DNA of 64,000 nt from Gordius sp. MW1 (GCA_964036665.1 OZ038533.1:19650575-19714574); one strand, 5' to 3'. Positions 46,358-57,507 are shown, counted from the first letter of the stretch. Numbers and translations: made by a program. The notes: a model not told the origin generated them from the sequence alone.

Positions 46358-46703
46358 CTATAAAATAAGGAATCGAAGTTTAGTAAAAATAATTTAGCAA
46401 CATGTGCTTTACGATTTAAGTTTTTTTTAGTCAACCACAATTACGATCTAATGACTTAAAAGTTTTGATCTAATATATTAATATTAATGAATGTTTTAAT
46501 ATTAGAGGTTAGAAAATTTTATTCTAAACTACGACCCAAAATTTATTACTAAAATATGCTAGGTATCTAAATAATCGTTTTAGTTCCTTGTCGGAAAAAA
46601 GGGCAAAAAGTGAGGGGAATTAACGAATGACCATGATGGAATTTGATTAAATTTAAAAATAAGAGTTTTTGCGACTTTAGTCAAGGTTTTTAACGTAACT
46701 TAC

Positions 46704-49700
46704 CGTAGAGGGTGTTGGTGATATGGCTGAGCTCGTACCATCGTTAGAGTTCGAAATCTTAATAGAGGGAGACGTTGTCGATGTGACAGCACTGGCGCTA
46801 GGCAACTCCACGTTGGGAACGTTTTTTCTCGAGACCGCAACACTTTCAGCTGTTTTGGATGCATCGCCGCACTCCGCCGACTGCGAGATGATGGGTTGAG
46901 AAGGAGGGGGTTGTGAAACGAAATTCAATACGTTTTGGGTGGCTGATGGAGGGGAACTTTTAACACCGCGGCTACTCGCCGGTTTGTTAGTCTCCTCGCC
47001 GCCTAGTAAAGATAAAAGGCAAGCGTCGATATTGAGCGTTAGCCTCAAGCACAGCCTGTCAAAAAATCTTTTCGAAATACTCGATATAGCTAGATACCGT
47101 TAAGATTGTTGGTTAATGTTATAAAAACGGCTGCGTAGGTTTTTTGGTCTGTTTTTCTTAATCGACCTCTAGGCTTAGTCGTATTTTAAAAAACGGACCG
47201 TCGACATTTGGTCTTAGTTAATCAAAGATTGGCCAAACAAAACCCAGACGTTTTTATAACACTACTATTTATACTTCTAAATATTTACATTGATTCGCGG
47301 GTTCAACAAGAAAAATTAACAGGCAAACTGTTGGTTTAAGTTTGAAAAACGCCAAAATCGCTGTTTTAGCAACTTTTCAGCGATTATTTCAAAAACTTGA
47401 CGTATAGGGGGATAAACTAAAAATATATTAGTGTTCACCGTAAAAAAACTCTATCCAGAATCTGCAAACAGTTTGCCGGTCAAGTCGATTGTTTCCTTAA
47501 TGGGCTAGCTATTGATCAAGTTCTCATTCTTTAATTTAGAGTAGCTGAAAATTAATTACCTTTAGTTGTCGGATGTAAAATTATGGGGGTTGTATCGCCG
47601 GCCCGATTCCTGACACCATGTGATTCCTCGCGGGTGTAGAAACTACTTCGAGCTGCACAGAAGTGCTCTGCTGCGTTGTTTTTATAGGATGGCTGAGCGT
47701 AGTTGAAACGGTAGATGCTGTGGTTTGATGTATGAAAGCGGAAAGGCCCCACGAATTGGATAGGAGTTGCGCCGAGTTTAAGCCGCCGGACGAGGCCTAT
47801 TAATATGGGGTTATAAAGATACGGTAAATTTGAACTATGTGTAACGCCAATATTCTTAAACAACGGACTGAACGTTTGTAATTACGTGTGACCACATATA
47901 AGGCCTACCTGAGATTACCCAGCCCAATTTTTTTTTAATTATTTACTTATATTATCTCAAAAAAAATAAAATTTGATATTATTCATTCAGACTAGGTCTG
48001 AGTTATGTATGAATGATTTATAATTGAGCACATTATCTTACATGCGTAGTGTGAGGGGGGCCTTGATGAGCGGCGCTATTCGTAAACTTCAACGTAGCAG
48101 GTAGATTGTGAGCGATAGCGGCGCTTGACGAAATTTCTGGTAAATATAAACAACGCATTTTATAAACAAAATTGACTAAAAATTGGAATGGCGTTCTAAA
48201 AATAAAATCAATCGCTAATTATCAAACGATGAGAAGTAATATATATATATTCGGGTGCCATCCAAAGGCGTCATAGTAAATCGTGATCTAAAAGTGAAAA
48301 AAAGTTAAGAGTCGCATCATTTTAAGACCATCTTATTAAATCGTATAAATGATTACTTCAACCAAACAAGGTTAAGAGATTAAAAGCATTCGAAAATTAA
48401 GATTGTGTAAACTCACTAGCTATCAAGTTATTCGGCTTTGAGGGACCCTTAGTAGGCGCCATAGAGGCGGTGGTGCTAGGAGCTAATTTGAGACTCGTAC
48501 CCACCACGGAATTCAAGATTCCGTCATGAGAAGAGTTCGAAGTAAGGGGTAGCGAGAGGTGACAATTACCACTGGTCGCCGCGGTATTGACGTGATTACC
48601 GCCGTGTTGCGTGGTCGTACAAGAGGCGGCAGCCTGGCTTTCTTCCATGGCCTTCGCTATAACTTTCTTCACGTAACTGGCGCACGCTAAGGGATCCGCC
48701 AGGTCCGATGATATTAGCTGTTGCTGTTGTTGTTGAGGGGCGAGATGATGTTTAGAAATAATTTGTTGGAAAGGAGCAGCTGTGCCTGATAACAATGTTT
48801 GGGAGGCGGGCATTGCATTACTACAACTAACCATTCTGAGTTGAGCGGCGCCAGGGGTGAGTTTAGGCGCGACCGAATTCCAAGACAAAGGGAGGAGGGG
48901 AAGGGCTTGTGGGTGTAATTTGTTTTTGTGGAGGGTGGTGGGCGAACTGGAGTTAAGATGTTTGGTCGTGAAATAAACCGAGGAGAGCTGTTGAAAGTGT
49001 CGAGGACGGAATGATCTTTTTTAGCGGTGCCGTCGGGCGCAACGTTGAAATTTGGAGGGGCGCTGGCCGACATCAATTTAACGGCGCTAGCTAAGTACAT
49101 GTTGTTACCACAGCCCGCGGTATTGCTATTGTTGAAGAGAAGGTGCCGCTATTGAATAAGCAGTGAGCCGAACTGGAGGCAGCCTTGAAATTGGTGGGCA
49201 AGAAGGGGGCTTGAGGTCTGAGAAGGGTTGAACTGGCGTGAGGCGCGCTGTACGTTGAAAGAGAAATATGCTTGTTACTATGGTCAAATCGAGGCTCTCG
49301 ATAAGCAGAGTATAATAAAAAAGTTTGCCAGCAAAGTTAACTGTTTTGCCAGCATAAAAATTGTAAGCGTATTTTTACTTGGAGGAATGAAGGAGCTTGT
49401 TGACGATTTGCTCCCTGTAAAATTGAAGGGGATTGGCAGAGGCCCCGGCGGGGTCATAATAATCTTTTGCCGTCAACGCGAACAGCTTCTCGCGCTAAAA
49501 TCAGAGTTATTAAAGAATGTCAACGTTAGTGTTTAAGAAATAGCCTAAACGGAGATTTTGCTCGCTGAATCAAAACCTAAGTTGCGTTGAGCTAAACAGG
49601 GGTCTGGGGGCGAAGCCCCCAGTTACGCCCGAAGGGCGTATTTTTAAGGGTTGGCCTGGGTTTAATAACACATAAACTTCGCATGACTAAAAATCGAAAC

Positions 49701-49984
49701 AATTTTATAAATACTGTACATACCATCGGTAGGACTTGTGATGGTGTTAAAGGTAGAATCGAAGACGATATTGCCCCCGGTGCTGGGGAGCGTGGTGAGA
49801 GTGGGAGTTTTGCCGTTGGGGCTGGCGGTAGTCGCAGGGACTGTGCTCCCCACAGAGGTGTTGTACTTGAAGAGGGTGGGCGTTGAGCTTGTGACTCGGC
49901 CTACTTTCTTTGTTACTCCGTTTAAAAAAGCGTTCCCAGTTGTTGCTAGATTTTTGGCCGCCGGCGGCATCCCTTTTAGCGGAC
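46704..49984 (-). CDS. S/T/Q-rich unrecognised nuclear-type protein, frame-disrupted
   Basis: Exons read as 49724-49984; about 48417-49230; 48042-48136; 47560-47796; 46704-47002, with good GT-AG borders (donor GTGAGT at 48416, GTAAGA at 48041, GTAAGT at 46703). The protein is rich in Ser, Thr, Pro, Gln and Ala, with a Q6 run and a possible helix (DLADPLACASYVKKVIAKAM). Phases agree between 48417, 48042 and 47560. Inside two exons the likely frame slips by one base at C-rich runs (near 48940 and 47590), and the 5' part of the large exon is also unclear. That suggests either consensus errors in homopolymers or decay. Composition resembles transcriptional cofactors; no domain recognised. It may belong to the downstream BTB gene, but the phase does not support this. 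Confidence 0.55.
47117..47262. mobile_element. Palindromic MITE (GTTATAAAAACG family) in an intron
   Basis: Left GTTATAAAAACGGCTGCGTA; right, inverted, GTTATAAAAACGTCTGGGTT. Interior words GTCTGTTTTTC, CGACCTCTAGGCTTAG and ACGGACCG. A half copy lies at 36795-36910. Confidence 0.65.
49228..49536 (+). CDS. Hypothetical ORF of about 100 codons, plus strand
   Basis: An uninterrupted frame inside an intron of the minus-strand S/T/Q-rich gene, with features ASKVNCFASIKIVSVFLLGG, MKELVDDLLPVKLKGIGRGP and QREQLLALKSELLKN before the stop. Composition is protein-like and less AT-rich than the intron around it. No family recognised and no splice partner found. It ends shortly before a GC-hairpin repeat (49602-49645), so it may be part of an inserted element. 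Confidence 0.35.
   Translation: MNWREARCTLKEKYACYYGQIEALDKQSIIKKFASKVNCFASIKIVSVFLLGGMKELVDDLLPVKLKGIGRGPGGVIIIFCRQREQLLALKSELLKNVNVSV
49602..49645. repeat. GGGGGCTTCGCCCCC hairpin, single unit with second hairpin
   Basis: TCTGGGGGCGAAGCCCCCAG followed by TTACGCCCGAAGGGCGTA: two adjacent perfect hairpins with GAA/CGAA loops, the inverse orientation of the 5941 cluster. Confidence 0.85.
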
Positions 49985-50888
49985 CTGTGGCGGGCAATTA
50001 AAATTTTTATAACGAATCGCATCATTGAGGCAGTAAAGTGCCAAGCGAAAAGTTCATTGGGACACAACTTAAGAATATTCGAGAAGAAGTAAAAATTGCA
50101 TCATTATAGGCGTCATCATCTAAAACGCTCAATTACCAACCCTAACGTCTCTTTAAATATAAAAATGAACGTTATTTAGGCGATTAATTTGTCACAAAGA
50201 ATAAAAATTAGAACAACCCAATATTGATCGTGTTCATTGCTTAATATGGTACTTGTGAGAATCGGATCGTTCGTAGGGGACGGGGGGAGAGGAGTTAAAA
50301 AGCCTAATTTTATATTTTTAGGTTAAAATTAATTTATAAATAACGATGTTAATTTAAATTTTTTAAAAACACATACCTCTCTCAAACAGCAAAAATTTTG
50401 TTACTTTACTTAGATGAAACTAATTTCAACGCATAATAAAATTTTCCTAATAAATTTTTTTATCATATTTCTACATTTCAATAAAAATTTTAAATATTTA
50501 ATAAAGCTTTTAATATAAAAGTTTGTCAGTTTTACGAAATAGTTAAATAATATGTGGTAGGCCACTTTTACCAGTGCCATAAAATTATTTAAATATATGA
50601 CAATGTGAGTCTATAAAGGCACGAGAGAATCGTTACAAATTTAAGCAAACATTAAATTGCGAAAATGGCAAACATTAAATCGCGAAAATGTATAAAGCCA
50701 ATAGAGTAGCTTTGTCTTTTGCAAAGTGCAAACTCTAAAAAATAATAATAAAATTTTCAGCTTCCATTTATATGAACAATTTTTGCCAAAATAGTTATCA
50801 ACAAAATTAAAGATAAAATATTGCCTTATGACGATCCACCCTAGAACAATTAATTTTCAAAATTAATACATAATTATAAAACTTAATT
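49985..50888. other. AT-rich stretch between two BTB-region genes
   Basis: No supported exon. A locally repeated phrase occurs (GCAAACATTAAATTGCGAAAATG / GGCAAACATTAAATCGCGAA, about 50644 and 50667). Confidence 0.4.
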
Positions 50889-51840
50889 TTACCAATTAGC
50901 CCTGCTTATTTGATTGCGATATTCGGGAAACATTTTGAACCATGCCAATGTCAGCTTTATGGCTAACATTAATTCCTCGGTAGTCATGCACTCAAAACGT
51001 ACGCATTTCTTGACAGGGGTAACCAACAAATTTAACTCCTCTTCTCTACGTCTCATCAGCCAATCGAGAGCTGCTTTGAACATCCAAAATTCACTTGGGG
51101 CTATAATATAATCGCTAGATAAAATGTTTGTGATATATTGGATATTATCATCGGAGTGTGATAGGTTGCTCCCAATTTTGACTGGGTCGTTGGCATATCT
51201 ATTTGTTGATGCGTTGTTTGGCTAGCAGGTTCTAGTTGTGGGCATGATTTAGATTGAGAGAATGTGCGTTGGACAATGTAATATCTAAGACCTCAGTGTA
51301 CATATATTTAAGTAGTGTCAAAAAAGTGAAGGCCGTAATGTGGTAGGTATCCGGGATCACTAAGTAAGCTAATAATGGCACCCTTTTGAATAACGCATCA
51401 AAATGTCGACTATGACACGACATAATAAGTTTATGTGCAGTTAATTCCACGTTTCCCACTCGTAAGGTAATGTCAGTTATTAACTTGCGCCCCTGGTACC
51501 ACAATGCTTTAATAAAATCTTTGAAAAACTTGTTAGGGGAAGGCTCCTCCTTTGCAGCTCTATTTTCGATGACTTCCAAAGATACTAATCCAATACGATC
51601 TCTGCGCTTGCGAAAATCTTCCGATTTTTTGCGCCTAATGGCTGTCTTCTCCCACTCGTCACAGAGTGATAAGGCTAATGGAATTTTCAGAGACTGGGCG
51701 GCCTGTTGGAATTCAATTATATTCTCTTGGTTTATGTGCAATTCGCCGGTGTACATAAATTATAAAATTTCCATCCATACGTCATAAGTTATGTATGTTG
51801 ATTGATTTGGGTAATTGCAAAACCTTTGTATCCAGCTGTT
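50889..51840 (-). pseudogene. BTB-BTB-BACK gene copy, disrupted
   Basis: Reading the minus strand: the tail of a BTB domain (MEIL, stop, FMYTGELHINQENIIEFQ) starts near 51760. A charged linker follows (RRKKSEDFRKRRDRIG), then a second BTB (YQGRKLITDITLRVGNVELT, AHKLIMSCHSRHFDALF, FTFLTLLKYMYTEV) to a stop at 51232. In another frame comes a BACK domain (NIQYITNILSSDYIIAPSEF, MFKAALDWLMRRREEE, VKKCVRFECMTTEELMLAI) ending at 50889. The in-frame TAA before FMYTG, the stop after the second BTB and the frame change argue for a pseudogene. It resembles the 45.3-46.4 kb gene (AHK.I.SCHS), so a local duplication is likely. Confidence 0.7.
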
Positions 51841-52423
51841 TAGAGAGGCAATCGGAAAAGTATTGGCTACAAAACATTTAATATTTTAGTTTAAATTGGT
51901 AAACCCTTAATAAATAAATGTGTAAATAATATATATTGGATTTCATTTTACCTATTAATTATTAATACAAATTTGTGTGCACCCATTTTTTCTATATCGC
52001 CTATATCGATAAATATAATGGGTGTCCATAAGGGGCCATTATAAGGATAATAACTCCAGGTCGCTTGATCAATATGATTCAATAAATGTTTTAAGTCATG
52101 CTTATATCGATGTCTACTAAGTTAAAGCTGTAAAGATTTTTAAACATAATAATTAAGCTAATACATTGAAGAAATAAATCATTTATAAAACGTCTGTTGA
52201 AATGCAAGAGGTATTTAATAAATGCAATAATCAATTTTTGAGTGGATAAAAACATAACTATAAAAACAATAAATAGGAGTGATTGTTAATTTATAAATAT
52301 TATAATACAATAATACGGGGGTGACGTCACATATAAAATGTTTAAATATAAATTCACTTGCGATATGATGCATCATAATTTAACAATGTTCATAATTATA
52401 ATTCTTTATTGGTTATAATAAAG
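51841..52423. other. AT-rich stretch
   Basis: No supported exon upstream of the plus-strand terminal exon at 52424. Confidence 0.4.
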
Positions 52424-52605
52424 TAGCGCGATCTAATAAAGTTTTGGATTCATCCGAATCAGCCTCTGAAAATGAATTTAGACCTCCAAACGATGAAAAC
52501 AGCGTTGATAGTGCCAGTCCACTCCCTCTAAGAGCTGGGTTTGGTCGGACTTGTATACCGAAAAAATTTAATTTTTCAGATAGCGAGATGACGCTTAATT
52601 TTTAA
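52424..52605 (+). CDS. Orphan C-terminal exon, acidic/serine-rich
   Basis: 60 open codons directly after a weak acceptor (ATAATAAAG), ending in a stop. Reads RSNKVLDSSESASENEFRPP, then PLRAGFGRTCIPKKFNFSDS and EMTLNF. The SxxSxSE and FSDSE acidic-serine patterns look like casein-kinase-type phosphosites. No family recognised. No upstream exons were seen within 600 bp, so it may be a relic or the end of a gene with a long intron. Confidence 0.45.
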
Positions 52606-53014
52606 TCGTTTATACATTCTCTTTGATAAAAAACAACAACTACTGTTCTTGTCTAAATACCCTAGATTTTTAATACGTATTTGTCCTATACTCATCTACA
52701 ATAATTAATACGTAAATAACATACATTTATGCTGTTTTTAAAATCTACCCAATACAATTTTTTTTATTTACCTTTTTAAGATTATTTCATTTGCGAAAAT
52801 TACTAATTTCTATATGATCACCACTTTACCATGTTAACATCAAAATGGTGGAAAAAGGTACACATTATGTGCGTTGATGAGCAGTCTATCGTCTATGCGT
52901 GATGATTAAATCGAGAGGAGCATCGTGGACAATTTAATATTGAAATAAGCGAAGGGGTTTAACGTGCTAATTCGCTCCCTAACTAGGGGCTCCGTTTATG
53001 CAAAAAAATTTATT
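52606..53014. other. AT-rich stretch with a CATAGACT-family MITE end
   Basis: 52840-52893 (CAAAATGGTGGAAAAAGGTA, GAGCAGTCTATCG) matches the right end of the 37682-38096 element. No gene. Confidence 0.45.
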
Positions 53015-53600
53015 CTAATCACACTTTGGCCAATGGGCATTTTTCCATTGCTCAGTTGTGCAGACGGTCAATTAATAATGTTATTAACAAGAACACTTTG
53101 AAAATTGTGATATGCTATTGGGCCAAAAATATTAAAATGCTTTCGGGTCGGGTTCGCGTTGGTTTAAAAAAATGTCGGGTCTAAAGCTATAAATTGCCTA
53201 TCTGTGACAAGACCCTTGTAAGGGAGGGGGTGCGGTGAGACGTGGGTATATAAGGGCATGACACTTAATACATGCTAGTCGTTGCAGCGACATGCAATAG
53301 CTCCGCTATTGCCTACACCGACCGCGCATTGGTCAGCAGTCAGCAGAGGGGCAAAAAGCGAATAAATACATAAGAGCCATACATAGAAAAAATAAGAAAT
53401 TTTGATTCATACTTAGGCCAATGGTCATTCTTTTTTATCAGTTAATGGTAGCAGACGGGCAAAAAGCGTATAAATACATAAGAGCCAAATATAAAAAACT
53501 TTTTGATTCACACTTTGGCCAGTGGTCATTTTTTCCTTTGGTCAGTAGCCAGCGGATGGCCAAAAAGCCAATATTATTAACCAGAACAATATATTATCAA
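53015..53600. repeat. Diverged copies of the 7.4-8.3 kb minisatellite unit
   Basis: Four units: near 53024 (TTTGGCCAATGGGCATTTTT), 53325, 53408 (GGCCAATGGTCATTC) and 53515 (TTTGGCCAGTGGTCATTTTT). Inserted between them is CTTTCGGGTCGGGTTCGCG (53140), a copy of the CCCGACCCGAAAGC word, and a hairpin GCAATAGCTCCGCTATTGC (53294) after a TATATAAGG box. Confidence 0.8.
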
Positions 53601-53769
53601 TGTTATTAAATAACTTATTTTTTTTTAAAAAATACATATTTTGTGAAGATGAGATAAATACATAAAAAAGTTAAGAATTATAAATATTGGGAAAACATTC
53701 CGCCCTAATGAATTATATTTACAGATAGTTATGCCGATTTTCTGTCGTGTAAAAAACGATTCGCGATTA

Positions 53770-53991
53770 TCATGGGATAGTAATAAGATTTGTATTGTTA
53801 ACTTCAGAGTATTTGGAAATTTTCAGAGCCTCGGCCGAAGACAAGGGATCTTTTTTGTGATTAGATGGGGCAAATACGTCAGTACATGTATAGTCCCATG
53901 CTAAACAGAGTCCTTTTTCCCAAGCGCCTATAGTTTGGCCATCGGGTCGTTTGTTATCTTCACAGAGGCCTGGGTTAATAAAGAAAAGCAA
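53770..53991 (-). mobile_element. LINE restriction-like endonuclease fragment
   Basis: The minus strand reads NKRPDGQTIGAWEKGLCLAW, then DYTCTDVFAPSNHKKDPLSS. This aligns directly with RPDGSTLIPWQNGLPLKWDF and TCIDIFAPSN of the 57.5-60.5 kb element. Only this domain is present, with no RT nearby. Confidence 0.85.
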
Positions 53992-54549
53992 AAAAATTTG
54001 CCCTTACCGAAATTCGAACTTATATCAGTAGAGGCATAGGCCCTTGTTCGTACTCAGGATGGCTTAATCGAAATTCCAAGCGGTCGCAGTGGTAAACACG
54101 ACGAAATATGACGTCAATGTTACGTAGGCAAATCGGGGCATAAACGAAAAACGTGGCAATTATTAAATAAAAAAACAAAGTGGAGCAACAAAAAGGGAAG
54201 TAGACCGAAATTTGCAGTAATCAACACGACAACACCCTCGCCGACTCAGCGAACAGGGGCAAACGCAAAAAAACGGGATAAAAAAACAAATGGAAAAAAG
54301 CCCATAAATTGCATAGCAATTATTTCTAAAACCAATATCAATTTTTACATTTTTCTCAATAATACTATAGAAACTCAAATAAGTACTATAATAAAGAGGC
54401 TTTTTTATCATAACATTCTTTTTCCCGTATAAATACATAAATATATATAGGAAATGTTCAATACTATTATTTATGTACAACGCAGCAATTATATAAGTTT
54501 ACTATAAATATATAAATTAAAAAAACAATAATATTTAGTAGAGAGGGGC
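53992..54549. other. 3' flank of RagA
   Basis: Contains the segment with CCCATAAATTGCATAGCAAT (54301) shared with 8461. A tRNA B-box-like TTCGAATTTCGG lies on the minus strand near 54009. No gene. Confidence 0.45.
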
Positions 54550-56407
54550 TTAGAACCCATAGGGTTGTGGCCTTGCAGATATTTTTGTCGGTTCCGCGAA
54601 TTCAAGATTTTGAAAGTGAAGTTTTGCGTTTTTGATATTTAACATAGTAAGAGATGAAGCTGAAAAACACACAAATTTTAACATAAACACATAATACATG
54701 AATAAAGAAATATTTTTTCTCAGTAGGATATTAAATGTGGATTTTTACACTATTTAATTGTTTAAAAAAGGTCTGAAAGCAACATTAGACTTACGGACTT
54801 CAGGATCAGACATGACTACCATAACATAAGTGTTTGTGGTGAAAATGTCAACGAAAGCTGCAAAGTTAGAGTTCCTAATTTCCATAGCATTAAAAGAAGT
54901 GCCCAATTTGCTAAATTAAATAAAAAATTGTCACCATTATTTTGATTATATATGAATCTCCAAATAACTTTTAATATTTTAAAAACATATAGAATTAAGG
55001 ACGGACTATAAGACATATTTTTTTTGAATATAATAGATATTGGTTTAATTAGAAATTGTTTGTTTTTATCCATATTTCTATTTAAAAAAAAGATTTTGAG
55101 AATGCTAAATAATTTGTCAACAATTATTTATTATACATGTGGTAGGAAATTAAGGGTTAATTTATAATATATACATGCAAGTCATAGAATCAATAATTTA
55201 GGAAAATTCATTAATTCCATGATAATATGATTTGCAATGTCTCAGATGAATTTCACAATTTTTTTAAATATATGATTCAATATTTTAAATAGCTATCAAC
55301 AATAAACGTTAACAGTGTTACCTGCAACTTAATTTGAACTGTTTAATAATGTTGGAAACTTTTTCAAAACGGTTTGGATCTATGTGTTCCTTTCTTTGAC
55401 AATACGATATGACCTATTATAAAATAGTGGATAATATTACATATTAAAAAAATTATTTTATGTTGTAAAAAAAAAAAGAAGTTAATTTATATGTACCAAA
55501 AAAGTTGCTTTTTCAAATAATAATATCTCATCAGCATCTATAATGGAGGCAAAGTTACTGAGGCCTTTTTCTATTGCCCTTACATTAGGTATAAGATTAT
55601 ATATAATTGCTGACCACGCCTAAAAAGTTTAGAAATTGAAAAACAATTTTTACTCTGTATAAACTTTCATCCCATATAGAGGTGGGAAAGCAGGTTATAT
55701 GCAAAGGTTTTGATAATTGTTTCAACTCATCACTCCTATCTCTAAAGACCTAAAATTTTAAGTCATAAATTTTGTTAGCTTATTAAACACTTAATCAGGT
55801 AATTTAGATTTCAAAAATATTTACTTTTTGCTTGTCAGATTTAATTAGATCCATTTTATGAACAAGACAAAATATTTTGGCTGATGGTGAATTTTGAAGC
55901 ATTGCTTCAAGACATGATTGGTAATAATGATGATCCTTCTCAAATTCTCTACTTTCTACATCAAACACATAAATTAAGATTTCAACATTACAGAAAATAT
56001 TCTCTCTTTGGCTAGCAAAATAATTTTCCATAAAAGCTTCCTGACTATGTAATAACATATTTAAAACATAGTTAAAAGTGAGTTATATATCATATTAGTA
56101 TAAATAATATTTAAGAAAGTTAATTAATTGGAAAATAAAATTATATATCTGATTACCCTCCACAGTCCCATAAGCTTAAAACTAAATTACCCAAGAATCT
56201 CACATGCGAATGTTCAACGTCAACTAAAAAAAATATCAGAATAAATATTATAATTATACTTGTTGCGCCAATTCTCCTAGTATCTCTAGCAATGTAATTG
56301 GCAAATATTATAGATCTCATTGATGTTTTGCCAGCACCGCTTTTGCCCATTAACAGAATCTATTAATTATAGCACATAGTATAATTAAAAATTACTTTTT
56401 GTTTCAT
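54550..56407 (-). CDS. RRAGA: RagA GTPase (mTORC1 amino-acid signalling)
   Basis: Nine exons: 56396-56407, 56260-56359, 56157-56223, 55825-56044, 55654-55749, 55497-55619, 55322-55413, 54795-54910 and 54550-54659. All phases agree, giving 311 aa with a 12-nt first exon (MKQK). RagA works as a heterodimer with RagC/D on lysosomes and recruits mTORC1. G1 [20 protein letters not shown], switch [11 protein letters not shown], then [20 protein letters not shown] and GG(Q), G4 LVHKMD, and the C-terminal roadblock domain with [13 protein letters not shown] and [14 protein letters not shown] are all intact. Introns are mostly 35-80 bp, with 411 bp between exons 7 and 8. Ends QPYGF. No disruption; clearly functional. 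Confidence 0.95.
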
Positions 56408-56455
56408 CTTTTTAAGGGATTACCCAGATGATTGTCAAGAATGCGTCAAATCCAG

Positions 56456-56750
56456 AACCAGGCTATGTATTCTCGATTTTGAGTGATAAATAACAAAACG
56501 TAAAACGCATTTCTTAAACGTTCCATTCCCGAGCGCAATCATCGCGTTCGAATTTGTGTGTTATTGTTTAAAAATAATCCTTTCAAGTCAAAATTATCTT
56601 TAAGGGACAGGGTTAAGGTTCGGGGTTAGGGTTTTAGGTCAGCGTTTTAGGTTAGGGTTAGGGTTAGGATTAGATGCAATGGAACGTTTAAGAAATGCGT
56701 TTTACGTTTTGTTATTTATCACTCAAAATCGAGAATACATAGCCTAGGCC
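56456..56750. mobile_element. MULE-like MITE B, 68-bp perfect inverted repeats, upstream of RagA
   Basis: The inverted repeats at 56460-56527 and 56678-56745 are identical over 68 bp (AGGCTATGTATTCTCGATTT onward). Flanking direct repeat TCAAATCCAG (56446-56455, 56751-56760). Core GGGACAGGGTTAAGGTTC, GTTTTAGGTCAGCGTTTTAG, GTTAGGGTTAGGGTTAGGAT. It lies 49 bp upstream of the RagA ATG. Confidence 0.93.
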
Positions 56751-56771
56751 TCAAATCCAGTCCAAAAGACC

Positions 56772-56953
56772 GGTGGCCCGTCAACTCGCCGAAAACAATC
56801 TCGCCGAAAATAATGTCCCCCAGCTAAAAAATGTCCCCAAAATGTTACCAAATTTGTGATTGGTTGATGGGTTAGGGTTAATAAGCTTGGGGACCTTTTT
56901 TTAGGGGGACATTATATTTCGGCGAGATTGTTTTCGGCGAATTGATAGAGCAC
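56772..56953. mobile_element. MULE-like MITE E (CTCGCCGAAAAC ends)
   Basis: Left CAACTCGCCGAAAACAATCT; right, inverted, CAATTCGCCGAAAACAATCT, with GGGGACATT words inside. Flanking direct repeat CCAAAAGACC (56762-56771, 56954-56963). The centre contains GGGTTAGGGTTAA. An older relative is at 35692-35930. Confidence 0.85.
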
Positions 56954-56963
56954 CCAAAAGACC

Positions 56964-57507
56964 AAGTTAATGTCACTCATGCACATCCGAAATGCACATG
57001 TGGCGAATTTACTAATATTTAGGAATCACTTTTTTTCTTTTTCACGAATGACGCATCGCCTAAAATGGCGGAAAAAAGGAAAACAACATAATCATCTTGA
57101 AATCTATACAAATTAGTATATATCCCTCAAAGGATTTGGAAAAAGTTGCCGTTATCGGAAGTTCTGCACGAAAATTATATTAATTCTTATTATGCACTAC
57201 AAACGGAATCCTCTACTATTTAGCTAGAAATTCTTCATGTATCACTTATCTATTAACATTGGTACATTACTTATCCCTATTTTATTAACATTCATAGTTC
57301 TTTTTACAATACATATTTAGGCCTAAATTTATATACATAAAAATAAATATTAAACATAAGTCCACATACAATGCAACAATCACCTTTTTCATACACATAT
57401 TATCCTTAAAATGTTCAGAGGTTTTTTTATAAAACTAATATCTATATAATTTATATATATATTAATAATGGTTCACCAAATGCTTTAATTCCTAAAATAA
57501 GTTAAAA
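56964..57507. other. AT-rich stretch left of the REL-type LINE
   Basis: AAAATGGCGGAAAAAAGG near 57063 resembles the CCGCCATTTT repeat family. No gene. Confidence 0.4.

Noticed and set aside
46358-46703. Joining the S/T/Q-rich gene to the BTB-BACK exon as one gene
   Set aside because: The donor at 46703 is phase 0, while the BTB exon needs phase 1, and the missing BTB strands are not between them.
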